Of a stretch of DNA of 27,236 nucleotides, positions 5,947 through 15,917 are shown one piece after another; the first letter of the stretch is position 1, and every line of letters begins with the position of its first letter. Below the pieces are notes generated by a model that saw only the letters and a program-made list of their open reading frames with translations, was not told where the DNA came from and ran no database searches. Location: the NCBI GenBank assembly GCA_965371355.1, contig CBDUYD010000021.1:1-27236 (forward strand). The letters are read 5' to 3'. The stretch comes from JASJHI01 sp965371355 (GTDB lineage: Bacteria; Actinomycetota; Acidimicrobiia; Acidimicrobiales; Ilumatobacteraceae). A program made the translations under genes and the position numbers.

Positions 5947-6651
5947 ATGGCCGGTCAACGATCACGTCGTCGCATTCCCGAGGCAACCGTCGCCCGGCTG
6001 CCCATCTATCTGCGGCTCCTGACCGAACAGTTCGACGAGGGCGCGAACAACATGTCGTCGGAGGAGCTCGCCGAACTCGCGGGGGTCAACGCCGCCAAGG
6101 TGCGCAAGGACCTCAGCTATCTGGGCAGCTACGGCACGCGCGGCGTCGGCTACGACGTCGAGTTCCTCGTCTACCAGATCCGCCGCGAACTCGGACTCAC
6201 CCAGGACTGGCCCGTGATCATCGTCGGTGCCGGCAACCTCGGCCAGGCGCTCGCGGGCTACGGCGGGTTCAACGAGCGCGGCTTTCCCGTCGGTGGCATC
6301 GTCGACGTCGACGAGGGCAAGATCGGCACCGTCGTCGCCGGTGTACGGGTTCGTCACCTCTCCGAACTGGCCCAGGTCGTGCATTCGCGCAAGATCTCGA
6401 TCGGTGTCATCGCTACTCCCGCAGAAACCAGCCAGGAGGCCGCCGACGACCTCGTCGCGGCGGGTGTCACGAGCATCCTCAATTTCGCGCCGACCGTGAT
6501 CAGTGTGCCGCACGGCATCAGCGTGCGGAAGGTCGATCTCGCCGTCGAGTTGCAGATTCTCAGCTATCACGAGCAACGTCGCGCCAACGCAGCCATGCAA
6601 CCGGGCCTGCGCGCCGTGCCCGGCGAGCCACAGCGCGGCGCGAGCGCCTAG
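5947..6651 (+). CDS. rex: Redox-sensing transcriptional repressor Rex
   Basis: A dimeric repressor that binds DNA when the NADH/NAD+ ratio is low and lets go when NADH binds, so respiratory and tetrapyrrole genes are switched on when electron acceptors are short. The 234-residue protein has the N-terminal winged helix (IPEATVARLPIYLRLL at 10-25; recognition helix GVNAAKVRKDLSYLG at 46-60, then SYGTRGVGYDV) and a Rossmann domain with VIIVGAGNLGQAL (90-102). The C-terminal helix for domain swapping is present, followed by an Ala/Pro/Gly-rich tail. ATG 5947 is chosen; an in-frame GTG at 5935 falls inside the -10 element. It leads an operon with hemA, which starts 12 bp after the rex stop. An operator for autoregulation is visible upstream. 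Confidence 0.95.
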   Translation: MAGQRSRRRIPEATVARLPIYLRLLTEQFDEGANNMSSEELAELAGVNAAKVRKDLSYLGSYGTRGVGYDVEFLVYQIRRELGLTQDWPVIIVGAGNLGQALAGYGGFNERGFPVGGIVDVDEGKIGTVVAGVRVRHLSELAQVVHSRKISIGVIATPAETSQEAADDLVAAGVTSILNFAPTVISVPHGISVRKVDLAVELQILSYHEQRRANAAMQPGLRAVPGEPQRGASA

Positions 6652-6663
6652 GTTGGTGGAGAC

Positions 6664-7929
6664 ATGTCGATCCTGGTCATAGGCGTCAACCATCGCAGCA
6701 GTCCGCTCGCGCTGCTCGAGCGCGTCACGATCCCGGTCGACGACCTGCCCAAGGCGGTAACCCGTCTCACCCAGCGCGACAACATCCGTGAGGCGGTCGC
6801 ACTGTCCACGTGCAACCGCACCGAGGTGTACGTCGTCGCCGAACTCTTCCACGGGGCGTACGGCGACGTGCGCGATTTCTTCTGCGAACTCGGTGAGCTG
6901 AGCGTCGACGAACTCACGCCGCACCTCTACAGCCAGCACGACAGCGCCGCGGTCTCGCACCTGTTCGAGGTGGCGGCCGGACTTGATTCAGCGGTACTCG
7001 GCGAGAGCGAGATCCTCGGCCAGGTCCGAAGCGCTTGGGCCGTCGCGCAGCAGGAGGGCGCCGCGCGGTCCACGCTGAACCTGCTGTTCCGGCTGGCGCT
7101 CGAGACGGGCAAGCGGGCACGGACCGAGACGTCGATCGGCCGGGGAACCGCCTCGGTGAGCCACGCTGCCGTAGAGATGCTCGCCGACGAGGTCGGCGCA
7201 CTCGCCGGCAAGCGCGTGCTCGTCGTCGGAGCCGGGTCGATGGGCGAGGGTGTCGCGGTCGCACTGCATCGTGCCGGCGGCACCGACATCGTCGTCGCCA
7301 ACCGGTCGGCCGAGCGCGGCCAGGCGCTCGCACGACGCGTTGGTGGCACGGCGGTCGGATTCGACCGGCTCGTCGATGCCGTTCGATCGGCCGACATCGT
7401 CGTCACCGGTACGGGCGCGGGCGAGTCGGTTCTCACCGAGGCGCTCATCAGCGATGCCCGTCACGGCCGCGGCGACGAGCACCCGTTACTGCTCGTCGAC
7501 ATCGCGGTCCCCCGCGACGTCGATCCGAGTGTGGCCGACATGGCGGGTGTCACGGTGCTCGATCTCGACGATCTCCGAGACTGGGCCGACCGCGGGTTGG
7601 CCCATCGCGCCGGTGAGGCCGACCGCGTCCGGTCGATCGTCGCCGAAGAGGTCGACAACTTCGCACTCGATTCCACAGCGCGCCAGGCGGCACCACTGGT
7701 CGCGTCGATGCGCGAGGCCGCCGAACAGATCCGCATCGCAGAGTTGGAACGATTCGCCTCGCGGCTCGACGGCCTCGGCGGCGCCGAGAGCGAGGCCGTT
7801 TCCGCGCTCACGCGATCGATCATCGCGAAGCTGCTTCACGAGCCCTCCGTGCGTCTGCGGTCACAGGCGGGAACACCGCAGGGTGAGCGCAACGCCGCCG
7901 CGGTACGCGATCTGTTCGACATCGGCTGA
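6664..7929 (+). CDS. hemA: Glutamyl-tRNA reductase
   Basis: Reduces glutamyl-tRNA(Glu) with NADPH to glutamate-1-semialdehyde, the first and usually controlling step of the C5 route to tetrapyrroles. The 421-residue protein has the N-terminal catalytic domain with GVNHRSSPLALLER (7-20) and the active-site Cys50 in LSTCNRTEVYVV, the conserved LDSAVLGESEILGQVR segment (about 110-125), the NADPH-binding GAGSMGEGVA (about 190-199) and a C-terminal helical dimerisation domain ending in FDIG. ATG 6664 has a Shine-Dalgarno (GGTGGAG at 6655-6661). TAGGTT at 6649-6654, overlapping the rex stop, could also act as an internal -10. Second gene of rex-hemACD. HemA is commonly feedback-controlled by heme at the protein level, which the sequence does not reveal. 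Confidence 0.96.
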   Translation: MSILVIGVNHRSSPLALLERVTIPVDDLPKAVTRLTQRDNIREAVALSTCNRTEVYVVAELFHGAYGDVRDFFCELGELSVDELTPHLYSQHDSAAVSHLFEVAAGLDSAVLGESEILGQVRSAWAVAQQEGAARSTLNLLFRLALETGKRARTETSIGRGTASVSHAAVEMLADEVGALAGKRVLVVGAGSMGEGVAVALHRAGGTDIVVANRSAERGQALARRVGGTAVGFDRLVDAVRSADIVVTGTGAGESVLTEALISDARHGRGDEHPLLLVDIAVPRDVDPSVADMAGVTVLDLDDLRDWADRGLAHRAGEADRVRSIVAEEVDNFALDSTARQAAPLVASMREAAEQIRIAELERFASRLDGLGGAESEAVSALTRSIIAKLLHEPSVRLRSQAGTPQGERNAAAVRDLFDIG

Positions 7930-7936
7930 GCGCCCG

Positions 7937-8806
7937 ATGCGCGCTCTCCGACTCGCGACCCGGGGTTCCCCGCAGGCGACTGCACAGGCCACCTCCGTCG
8001 CCGATGCGATCGGGCGGGCGACCGGCCGCGACGTCGAGCTGATCCTCGTTCAGACGACGGGCGATGCGCGGGCGGACGTACCGCTCCACACGATCGGCGG
8101 ACAGGGGGTGTTCGTCAAGGAGATCCAGACGGCCGTACTCGACGGGCGCGCCGACATCGCTGCGCACTCGGCCAAGGATCTGCCGACCTTGGCCGCCGAC
8201 GGCTTGACGATCGGTGCATTCGCGGAGCGTCGCGATCCCCGCGATGCGCTCGTGGGGCGATCGCTCGACACGCTCGCTAGTGGCGCGACCGTCGCCACCG
8301 GCTCGGTTCGCCGTCGTGCCCAACTGCGGCGGGTACGTCCCGACCTCGAGTTCGTCGAATTGCGCGGCAACATCGGTACTCGACTCACGAAGATTCCCGA
8401 CGACGGTGCGATCGTCATGGCGGTCGCCGCACTCGAGATCCTCGGGCTGACCGACAGGATCGCCGAGGTGCTGCCCGTCGACGAGTTCGTTCCGGCCGTC
8501 GGACAGGGCTGTGTCGCCGTCGAGTGCCGCAGCGCCGACGACGAGACCCTTGTCGTGCTCGCAGCGATCGATCACGAGGTGACGCGGCGGTCGGTCGAGA
8601 TCGAGCGCGCGTTCCTCGCCGAACTGGGCTCGGGTTGTTCGCTCCCCGTGGGTGCACACGTCGCCGATCGACTCCTCCACACGTTCCTCGCCGACCTCGA
8701 TACAGGTGTCAGCGTCACCGACGAGATCGCACTGCACGGAGACGGCGACGGCGACATCGAACGGGCGCGGTCGGCCGCTCGTTCGGCGCGCGCCGCCCTC
8801 GGGTGA
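7937..8806 (+). CDS. hemC: Porphobilinogen deaminase (hydroxymethylbilane synthase)
   Basis: Joins four porphobilinogen units into hydroxymethylbilane using a covalently bound dipyrromethane cofactor. The 289-residue protein shows RLATRGSPQA (5-14), GGQGVFVKEIQ (54-64), AHSAKDLPT (76-84) with the catalytic Asp81, TGSVRRRAQL (121-130), ELRGNIGTRL (141-150), and the cofactor-binding Cys234 in GSGCSLPVGA. All key residues are kept. ATG 7937 lies 7 bases after the hemA stop and begins at the family's normal N-terminus; the frame is open far upstream, but that part is the shadow of hemA. The stop overlaps a possible hemD GTG start, so the two are probably translationally coupled. Confidence 0.96.
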   Translation: MRALRLATRGSPQATAQATSVADAIGRATGRDVELILVQTTGDARADVPLHTIGGQGVFVKEIQTAVLDGRADIAAHSAKDLPTLAADGLTIGAFAERRDPRDALVGRSLDTLASGATVATGSVRRRAQLRRVRPDLEFVELRGNIGTRLTKIPDDGAIVMAVAALEILGLTDRIAEVLPVDEFVPAVGQGCVAVECRSADDETLVVLAAIDHEVTRRSVEIERAFLAELGSGCSLPVGAHVADRLLHTFLADLDTGVSVTDEIALHGDGDGDIERARSAARSARAALG

Positions 8807-8808
8807 GC

Positions 8809-9576
8809 ATGTCGCTGGCCGGCAGACGGGTGATCGTCACACGAGAGCACCCGGGCGAACTGGCGGACCTCCTCGCCGAGCGCGGCGTCGAGATGGTGCA
8901 CGTTCCGATGATCGGCGTCGGTGATGCGGCCGACGGGGGCGATGCACTCCGACGCGAACTCGAGCGGCTCGACACGTTCGACTGGCTCGTCGTCACGTCA
9001 CGCGAGGGGGCGCGGCGCGTCGGCACCGCCGCCGCGTCGACCGGTGCGCGGCTCGCGGCCGTCGGGTCGGCGACCGCGCGCGAGCTCACGGCGACCAGTG
9101 GCCGCCGCGTCGAGGTGGTGCCCGAGATACAGCGGGCAGATGCGCTTGCCGCGGCGATCGTCGACGCGTCGTCGGAGGTGACCGATGGGCTGCGCGTGCT
9201 CATCGCTCAGGCCGATCTCGCCACGGGTGAGCTTGGCGAGGCGCTGCGGGCTGCGGGCCACACCGTCGTCGAGGTGACGGCGTACCGCACGGCGGTAGCC
9301 GAGTCGGCCATATCCCCGGAGCCGGCCCCGGAAGTGGCCCCGGGGGTGGCCTCGATCGCATCGTCGGTCGTCGACGCGGATGCCGTCCTCTTCGCCAGCG
9401 GCTCGGCGGTGAGGGGCTGGATCTCGGCGGTCGGACACGAAACACCGCCGGTCGTGATCGCCATCGGACCTTCGACCGCGGCGGTCGTGAGCGAATTGGG
9501 ACTGGATCTCACGGCGGTTGCCGCCGATCACTCACTGGAGGGTCTCGTCAACGAACTCGAGGCGAGACTCACCTGA
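8809..9576 (+). CDS. hemD: Uroporphyrinogen-III synthase
   Basis: Closes hydroxymethylbilane to uroporphyrinogen III with inversion of ring D, the branch point for heme, siroheme and cobalamin. HemD proteins are poorly conserved in sequence; this 255-residue one has the usual beginning LAGRRVIVTREHPGELADLL (3-22), DWLVVTSREGARRV (about 58-71), the second domain VEVTAYRTAV, VLFASGSAVRGW and IGPSTAAVVSELGL, and position after hemC. A Pro/Ala-rich insert (SPEPAPEVAPG) lies in the linker between the domains. ATG 8809 follows the hemC stop by 2 bases; an alternative GTG at 8803 overlaps that stop as GTGA. No methyltransferase domain is fused, unlike some actinobacterial HemD proteins. Confidence 0.9.
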   Translation: MSLAGRRVIVTREHPGELADLLAERGVEMVHVPMIGVGDAADGGDALRRELERLDTFDWLVVTSREGARRVGTAAASTGARLAAVGSATARELTATSGRRVEVVPEIQRADALAAAIVDASSEVTDGLRVLIAQADLATGELGEALRAAGHTVVEVTAYRTAVAESAISPEPAPEVAPGVASIASSVVDADAVLFASGSAVRGWISAVGHETPPVVIAIGPSTAAVVSELGLDLTAVAADHSLEGLVNELEARLT

Positions 9577-9605
9577 CGCGGCGGCCGATCGGGGCCGTCG
9601 GGTGG

Positions 9606-9631
9606 TTGACCAGGTGAATATCTGACAGAAT
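9606..9631 (+). promoter_or_regulatory. Possible promoter for the secreted propeller protein
   Basis: TTGACC at 9606-9611 is a good -35, but the best -10 (CAGAAT, 9626-9631) is only 14 bases away. The gene has a normal Shine-Dalgarno GAGGG at 9666-9670, so a leader of about 40 bases is plausible. Confidence 0.25.
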
Positions 9632-9675
9632 CGCAGTCTCCGCGAGACCGAACCAGTCGATGGGCGAGGGAAAAC

Positions 9676-12147
9676 ATGGCTGATCACAGCCGGAGAGGAC
9701 GGTCCGTCCGCATCGCTGCGGGCGTGCTCGGTGCCGGGATCATCCTGAGCACCGCATCCACCTCTGTCGGCGCGCGCCCCCAGCCGGCCGAATCCGGCGT
9801 TCCCGCGCAGCTCCCCCCGCTCGGGCCGACCGGCGAGGGCGTCACGGTCAGCGAGGGGGTCGGATCACACCCCACAACATCGGGCGACGGGCGCTTCGTC
9901 GTCTACGAGGGGGTCGTGCACACCCCCGACGATGGGGCCGACGATCAGCCCGACGATGGGCCGCTGCGCACGACCGTATTCCTCGCGGATCGCAGCGACG
10001 GCAGCAACGTCGAGCTGTCGCCGCTCCCCGCCGGATGGCGAACCGGCGCCACGATCCGTCCCGTCATCTCGGGCGACGGCTGCACGGTGACGGCAGCTTC
10101 GGAGATTCCGTACGACGTCTTCCGCGACGACGACGTCGGCGGACGTTGGGACGTGTACCGAACGACGCTGCCGCACTGCGGGGGCACCTTGGGTGAGTGG
10201 GAACTCGTGTCGACCCGACATGGCGAGACCACCGTCGCCCGCAACGACGTCATCCCCGATCGGCCGGCCGTCTCACGAGGTGGGACGGTCGTCGCCTACA
10301 CGCACCGTGTCGATCATCTCGCCGAGGCCGAGGGGCTCACCACGATCAGCGTCGTCGATCTCGAAGTGCCGGTCGACAGCGATTCCCGCTCGCAGCTCGC
10401 GGCCGGGCTTCCGGTCGTCCCACCAAGCGGCGTGTTCGTACAGGCCGGCCTCGACCAGCCGGCGCTCTCGCACGACGGCCGCTACCTGGCATTCCGTTCC
10501 GACGCGACCTCGACCGAGGCCGTGCCGCAGTGGGCCGATGGCCGCGACGAGGGCGGCCCGGCGACCAGGCAGGTCTACGTGTGGGACCGTGAGGAACCCG
10601 ATCCGTTCATCGCGGTCGATCTCATCTCGGCGCGGAGCGATGGCGCGCCGACGGTCGACGGAGCCTCGCAGCCGGCGATCTCGCGCGACGGCAGTGTCAT
10701 CGCCTTCGTCTCGGCCGACGTGGGCCTCGTCGATGCGACGTTCGATCGTTGTGACCTCGGGTGCCCGACGCAGGTGTACCGGCTCGACCGTGACGCCGAC
10801 GACGACGGCGTGTTCGGCAACTCGGCGGACGGCATCGAGATGCAACTCGTCAGCCGCGAGCCACGAGCCGACTCCGTCATCGCAGGTACGGGATCTTCGA
10901 CGAGCCCGAGCCTGAGCGCCGACGGCCAGCAGATCGCGTTCGCCTCGACGGCGGAGAACCTCGATCTGATCGCCCCGTCCGGAGGTGGTGCCGTCGGCGA
11001 TGGTGCGCTGTTCGTCGCCGACGCAGAACTCGGTTCGCTCGAGCGCGTGTCCGACTCGGTCGTGCCGGGCAGTGCGCTGGGAACCTACGCCCGGCCCGCG
11101 CTGAGCGAGACGGCGCGAACGCTCGTCTTCGACGCGGTCGCCCAGCCCGACATCGTGCCCGACGGCATGATCGACGCCCGACAGGTCGTGGCGCTGACGC
11201 GGACACCGACACTGTCGCTCCCCGAGACCGATCTCGGCACGACGCTGGTCGGCCTGAGCAGCGACGAATGGTACGTCGCGGTCGTCAACGACGGTCCCTC
11301 GAGCTTCGCTCCGGCGACCGTGACCGTCGACGATCCGCAGTTCGAGATCGATGCCGAACACAGCACGTGCACACTCGGCTCGGTCGTGCCGCCGGGCGGT
11401 GACTGCACGGTGAGGGTGAGCTTCACCCCGTCATCTCGCGACGCGTACACGGCGGTGATCACCGTCGCCGAGCACGGCTTCGGTGCGGTGTCGATATCGG
11501 CGCTCGTCAAGGGCACCGGCGGGGAGCCGGCGCTCCGTGCAGATCCGGCCGGTGCCGACCTCGGTCGGATCGTCGTCGGGTCGTCGAGCTCCGAGTTCCA
11601 CTTCGATGTGTCGAACATCTCGGCGTTCGCCACGTCGATCGCATCGGTGCGCGTGTCCGGTGAACACCGCGCCGACTTCGCGGTCAGCACCGACAACTGC
11701 GCCGAGCGTCCACTCAACCCGGGCGTCTCGTGCAACGTCGGGATCACGTTCACTCCGACCGACTCCGGTCGTCGGACGGCGCTGATCGAGATCCGAACGC
11801 CGCACGGCCAGTACACCTCCGTCGTCGCCGCAGGTGATGGCGCCTACGAGCCGCGGGTCGAGTTCCTCGAGAGCGAGATCGTGGCGGGTAGCGATGTCCT
11901 CGCATTCGGTCAGGGGTATCCGGCCGACTCCGAGGTGGCAGTCGTCTTCGGCGACGGGGTGCGGTTCATCGCCACCACCGACGAACGCGGAGAGTTCATC
12001 GTGCCGGTGCCGGTGCCGAGGTCGCTCGGCGGGGGATCGCGCACGATCGTGATCGAGTCGTCTACGGGCGTCGCCGCCGCCACCGCCGTCGAGGTGATCG
12101 ACGAACTCGAGCAGATGATCGGGATGCCGGGCTTCGGACTCGGCTGA
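9676..12147 (+). CDS. Secreted seven-motif PD40 beta-propeller protein with two ASH-type domains
   Basis: An 823-residue exported protein of unknown function. A signal peptide is clear (twin Arg region, hydrophobic core, probable cleavage after SVGA at about 33). The first two thirds carry seven copies of a WD40-like PD40 motif of the form P-x-(I/L)-S-x-D-G-x-x-(I/L)-A-F (for instance QPALSHDGRYLAFRSDA and QPAISRDGSVIAFVSAD), as in a seven-bladed propeller. Then come two Ig-like ASH / choice-of-anchor D domains, each with a paired Cys and a CTVRVSFTP or CNVGITFTP strand (about residues 515-615 and 616-715), and a last Ig-like domain with GQGYPADSEVAVVFGDG. Propeller plus ASH domains usually serve binding. 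ATG 9676 has GAGGG 5 bases upstream. It separates hemD from hemB, but nothing links it to heme. Confidence 0.8.
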   Translation: MADHSRRGRSVRIAAGVLGAGIILSTASTSVGARPQPAESGVPAQLPPLGPTGEGVTVSEGVGSHPTTSGDGRFVVYEGVVHTPDDGADDQPDDGPLRTTVFLADRSDGSNVELSPLPAGWRTGATIRPVISGDGCTVTAASEIPYDVFRDDDVGGRWDVYRTTLPHCGGTLGEWELVSTRHGETTVARNDVIPDRPAVSRGGTVVAYTHRVDHLAEAEGLTTISVVDLEVPVDSDSRSQLAAGLPVVPPSGVFVQAGLDQPALSHDGRYLAFRSDATSTEAVPQWADGRDEGGPATRQVYVWDREEPDPFIAVDLISARSDGAPTVDGASQPAISRDGSVIAFVSADVGLVDATFDRCDLGCPTQVYRLDRDADDDGVFGNSADGIEMQLVSREPRADSVIAGTGSSTSPSLSADGQQIAFASTAENLDLIAPSGGGAVGDGALFVADAELGSLERVSDSVVPGSALGTYARPALSETARTLVFDAVAQPDIVPDGMIDARQVVALTRTPTLSLPETDLGTTLVGLSSDEWYVAVVNDGPSSFAPATVTVDDPQFEIDAEHSTCTLGSVVPPGGDCTVRVSFTPSSRDAYTAVITVAEHGFGAVSISALVKGTGGEPALRADPAGADLGRIVVGSSSSEFHFDVSNISAFATSIASVRVSGEHRADFAVSTDNCAERPLNPGVSCNVGITFTPTDSGRRTALIEIRTPHGQYTSVVAAGDGAYEPRVEFLESEIVAGSDVLAFGQGYPADSEVAVVFGDGVRFIATTDERGEFIVPVPVPRSLGGGSRTIVIESSTGVAAATAVEVIDELEQMIGMPGFGLG

Positions 12148-12153
12148 GCCCGG
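12127..12153. terminator. Weak hairpin at the convergent gene ends
   Basis: CCGGGC (12127-12132) pairs with GCCCGG (12148-12153) around the stop codon of the propeller gene. There are six base pairs, a 15-base loop and no T-tract, so its role as a terminator is uncertain. Confidence 0.2.
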
Positions 12154-12178
12154 ACCAGCCTCCAGCGGATCGGACTTC

Positions 12179-13447
12179 TCAGACCTCGTCGATGGGAATC
12201 GTCGTGCCGCCGATGTTGATCGCGTTCGTGCAGGTCGAGCGCAGCGCGTCGGAGATCACATCGCAGCGGACGGCGAACGTGAGGTTGTCGCCGGGCTGCA
12301 GGCGAACCTGGGTGATCCTCGGTTCGAAGTACTGACCGCGGACGTTCTGGAGCGACCAGATGAACACGGCCTCTCCGTTGACCAGCAGGGTCGCCACCCC
12401 ACCATCGTTGAACGGGTTCTCGATCCTCACGTCGGTCATGTCGAAGAGCTGGCCCTCGGGGATCGTGCGGGTGTCGTCGACCGTCTGCGTGAGCGGCGCG
12501 TCGACGCTGAGGCGGAAGAACGTCGGCTCGCCCTCGGGGGTCACGACCTCGGGCACCGTGTTCTGCTCGGTCGGCGCGACGGTGCCCGGCGTGGTCGGGC
12601 TGGGCGTCTCGTCGTCGACCGGCGCGACCTCGGCGATGCGGTCTTCGACCGCTTGGTCGGCGGCATCCTGGATCGCCGGCTCGACGACGGCGAACCAGGC
12701 GAGGGTGGCTGCGGCGAGCAGGGCGACGACCGTGAGGATCCTGCCGATCAACGCTCCGGGCACGGTCGGGGGTTGCACGAGCGAGAGCGTGGCCGAGGCC
12801 GGCTCGATGCCCTGCTGCTGCGCCTCGACGTCGAACTCGAGCCGTCGCGTCGAGCGCCGGAACATACCGCGCTTGGCCTTCACCTTGAGGTGAACGAGCG
12901 ATGCGCCGCCGGGGGCGATGCCGACCGCCGGCGGATCGAAGGTCCCGTCGACGCGACCGCTCGTGTCGTGCAGCAACAGCCGGCAACTGGCGAGCCCGTT
13001 GCCGTGGTTCTCGACCATGAACTCGTACGTGGCGCGCCGTCGTGCCCGCTGCACCGGTTGGAGCGGCAGGATCGCCCGCTGCTCGAACGTCTGCACGAGT
13101 ACCGTCGTGTCGACGACGATGTCGTCGATCGGGTCGGATGTGGGGATGATGCGGACGGCGACGGTCGTCGGGCCGGCCGTGGTGCTCGGCAGCGGAGGAG
13201 GGGTGATCTCGACCTCGATGATCTCCTGGGCGCCGGCCGCAATGGTCAGATGCGTGGTCGCCAGCTGGACCCAGCTCGCGGTCGGGCCGGCCGGGACGAT
13301 GGTGAAGTCGTCGTCGGTATCGCCCGAGTTGTGGATCGTGAGCGGTGCGGTCAGGCTCTCGCCCGGATCGACCGCGACCTGATCGCCCGAGAACCACGCC
13401 TGCACCGACACGTCGGCGAACGATAGTGGCTCCACGCGATCGGACAC
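12179..13447 (-). CDS. One-pass membrane protein with N-terminal Ig-like domains
   Basis: A 422-residue protein of unknown function. It has no signal peptide. Residues 1-125 and 126-225 look like two beta-sandwich domains (the first with GESLTAPLTIHNSGDTDDDFTI, in part at 29-48, the second with ATYEFMVENHGNGLASCRL at 139-157), of the kind seen in predicted actinobacterial adhesin-like or NPCBM-associated proteins. One transmembrane helix spans about 231-256. An acidic linker rich in Thr/Pro follows, then a C-terminal domain (about 305-422) with a Cys pair (395, 406). Basic residues before the helix and acidic ones after it predict the N-terminus inside. GTG at 13447 (AAGGGG 6 bases upstream) is chosen; ATG 13465 is the alternative. 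It is divergent from hemB with only 29 bp between, and convergent with the propeller gene. Confidence 0.7.
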   Translation of the reverse strand: MSDRVEPLSFADVSVQAWFSGDQVAVDPGESLTAPLTIHNSGDTDDDFTIVPAGPTASWVQLATTHLTIAAGAQEIIEVEITPPPLPSTTAGPTTVAVRIIPTSDPIDDIVVDTTVLVQTFEQRAILPLQPVQRARRRATYEFMVENHGNGLASCRLLLHDTSGRVDGTFDPPAVGIAPGGASLVHLKVKAKRGMFRRSTRRLEFDVEAQQQGIEPASATLSLVQPPTVPGALIGRILTVVALLAAATLAWFAVVEPAIQDAADQAVEDRIAEVAPVDDETPSPTTPGTVAPTEQNTVPEVVTPEGEPTFFRLSVDAPLTQTVDDTRTIPEGQLFDMTDVRIENPFNDGGVATLLVNGEAVFIWSLQNVRGQYFEPRITQVRLQPGDNLTFAVRCDVISDALRSTCTNAINIGGTTIPIDEV

Positions 13448-13464
13448 CCTCGGCCCCTTGCCCA

Positions 13465-13470
13465 TAGGCT
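13465..13470 (+). promoter_or_regulatory. -10 element (TAGGCT) of hemB, leaderless type
   Basis: TAGGCT ends 6 bases before the hemB GTG, and the bases between (CCCGAC) hold no Shine-Dalgarno. It lies within the 29-bp gap between two divergent genes, so any regulator bound here could affect both. Confidence 0.45.
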
Positions 13471-13476
13471 CCCGAC

Positions 13477-14459
<983 letters not shown>

Positions 14460-14463
<4 letters not shown>

Positions 14464-15800
14464 GCACGATCCCGTACTGCCACCCCACCGATTGCGCGGT
14501 GGCGGGTTGTGTGCCGGCGGTCTGCCGCGGTGCCGGTCTCCCCTCCAACGAGGTGATGTTCGCCCGCTCGAAGGCAGCGATCCCCGGTGGGGTCAACTCG
14601 TCGATCCGAGCGTTCAAGGCGGTCGGGGGCGAGCCCTATGTCGTCGCGTCGGCTCGGGGCGCGACGATCACCGACGTCGAGGGGACGCGCTACTTCGACC
14701 TCGTGCAGAGCTACGGCGCCGTCATCCTCGGCCACGCCCACCCGGCGATCACCGACGCGCTGCGGGCCGCCGCAGTCGACGGCACGTCGTTCGGGGCGCC
14801 GACACCGAGGGAGATGAAGCTCGCCGAGGTGATCGGCGATCGTGTGCCGTCGTGCGAGCGGGTGCGTCTGATGAACTCTGGTACCGAGGCGACGAGCACC
14901 TCGATCCGCCTCGCTCGCGGCGTCACCGGGCGGGACCGGATCGTCACGTTCGCCGGCAACTTCCACGGCGCCACCGATGCGCTGCTCGTCGCCGGCGGGA
15001 GCGGTGTCGCCACCCTCGGACTCCCCGGTACCGCCGGTGTCCCGAACGCGGCGGTCGCCGAGACCATCGTCGCGCCCTACAACGTCGTGCCCGAGCTCGA
15101 CGAGAGGATCGCCGCGGTCATCGTCGAGCCGATCGCCGCGAACATGGGCGTCGTCGCGCCGGTCCAGGGCTTCCTCGACGGGCTGCGCGCCGAGTGTGAC
15201 CGCGTCGGAGCGTTGCTGATATTCGACGAGGTCATCACCGGCTTCCGGATCGGCTCGGGCGGTGCCCAGGCGAAGTACGACGTCACACCCGACATCACCT
15301 GTTTCGGCAAGGTGATCGGCGGTGGGCTGCCGATCGGTGCGATCGGCGGCCGCGTCGACGTGATGGAACACCTCTCGCCGCTCGGACCCGTCTTTCACGC
15401 CGGGACATTGTCGGGCAACCCGCTCGCCACCGCTGCGGGACTCGCCGCACTGGGTGAGCTCACCGGTGACGTCTACATCGAATTGATGGCACGCGCGCGT
15501 CGACTGTCGGCGTTGCTGCGCGACGCTTGCACGGCGGGAGGCTTCGACGCGTCGTTCCCGGTCGCCGGGACGCTCGTCGGCATCGTCTGCGGCGACGCGG
15601 CCGACGAGGTGCGCAACTTCGACGATGCGAAGCGAACCGACGAGACCGCGTACGCGGCCTTCTTCCAGGCGATGCTGCGCGAAGGGGTCGCGATGGCACC
15701 GGGCGCCTACGAGGCGATCTTCGTCGGCCTCGCACACGACGACGCGGTCCTCGACGCGATCGGCGACGCCGCGTACCGTGCCGCGTCGTCGGTCACCTGA
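14460..15800 (+). CDS. hemL: Glutamate-1-semialdehyde 2,1-aminomutase with Cys-rich N-terminal extension
   Basis: A PLP enzyme that turns glutamate-1-semialdehyde, made by HemA, into 5-aminolevulinate. The 446-residue protein has IPGGVNSSIRAFKAVGGEP (41-59), NSGTEATSTSIRLAR (139-153), FDEVITGFRIG (255-265) and the PLP Lys284 in CFGKVIGGGLPIGAIGG. ATG 14460 overlaps the hemB stop (ATGA), which favours this start. It gives about 25 residues before the usual family N-terminus, with Cys at 7, 12, 17 and 22, a regular Cys-X4 series. In-frame GTGs at 14499 and 14511, or GTG 14551 / ATG 14554, would trim it. Third codon positions in the extension are GC-rich, as expected for coding DNA. Other class III aminotransferases are excluded by the GGVNS and GFR motifs. 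Confidence 0.93.
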
Positions 15801-15888
15801 GCCTCGATCACCCGAGTCTTCGCGCGGCGCTCGTCGCGGCACGCGATTCCCGGCCGGTTCCCGACGCTTCTCGGCGTTCACCGGCCCG

Positions 15889-15894
15889 TACACT
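15889..15894 (+). promoter_or_regulatory. Possible -10 element (TACACT) of the metalloprotease gene
   Basis: TACACT lies 23 bases before ATG 15918 in the 117-bp gap after hemL. A leader of about 15 bases would result. No good -35 is visible. Confidence 0.3.
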
Positions 15895-15917
15895 CAACGC
15901 TTTCGTTCCCATATCCG

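Noticed and set aside
7250..7936. Upstream extension of hemC
   Set aside because: This part is an out-of-frame reading of hemA; hemC homologues start at 7937.
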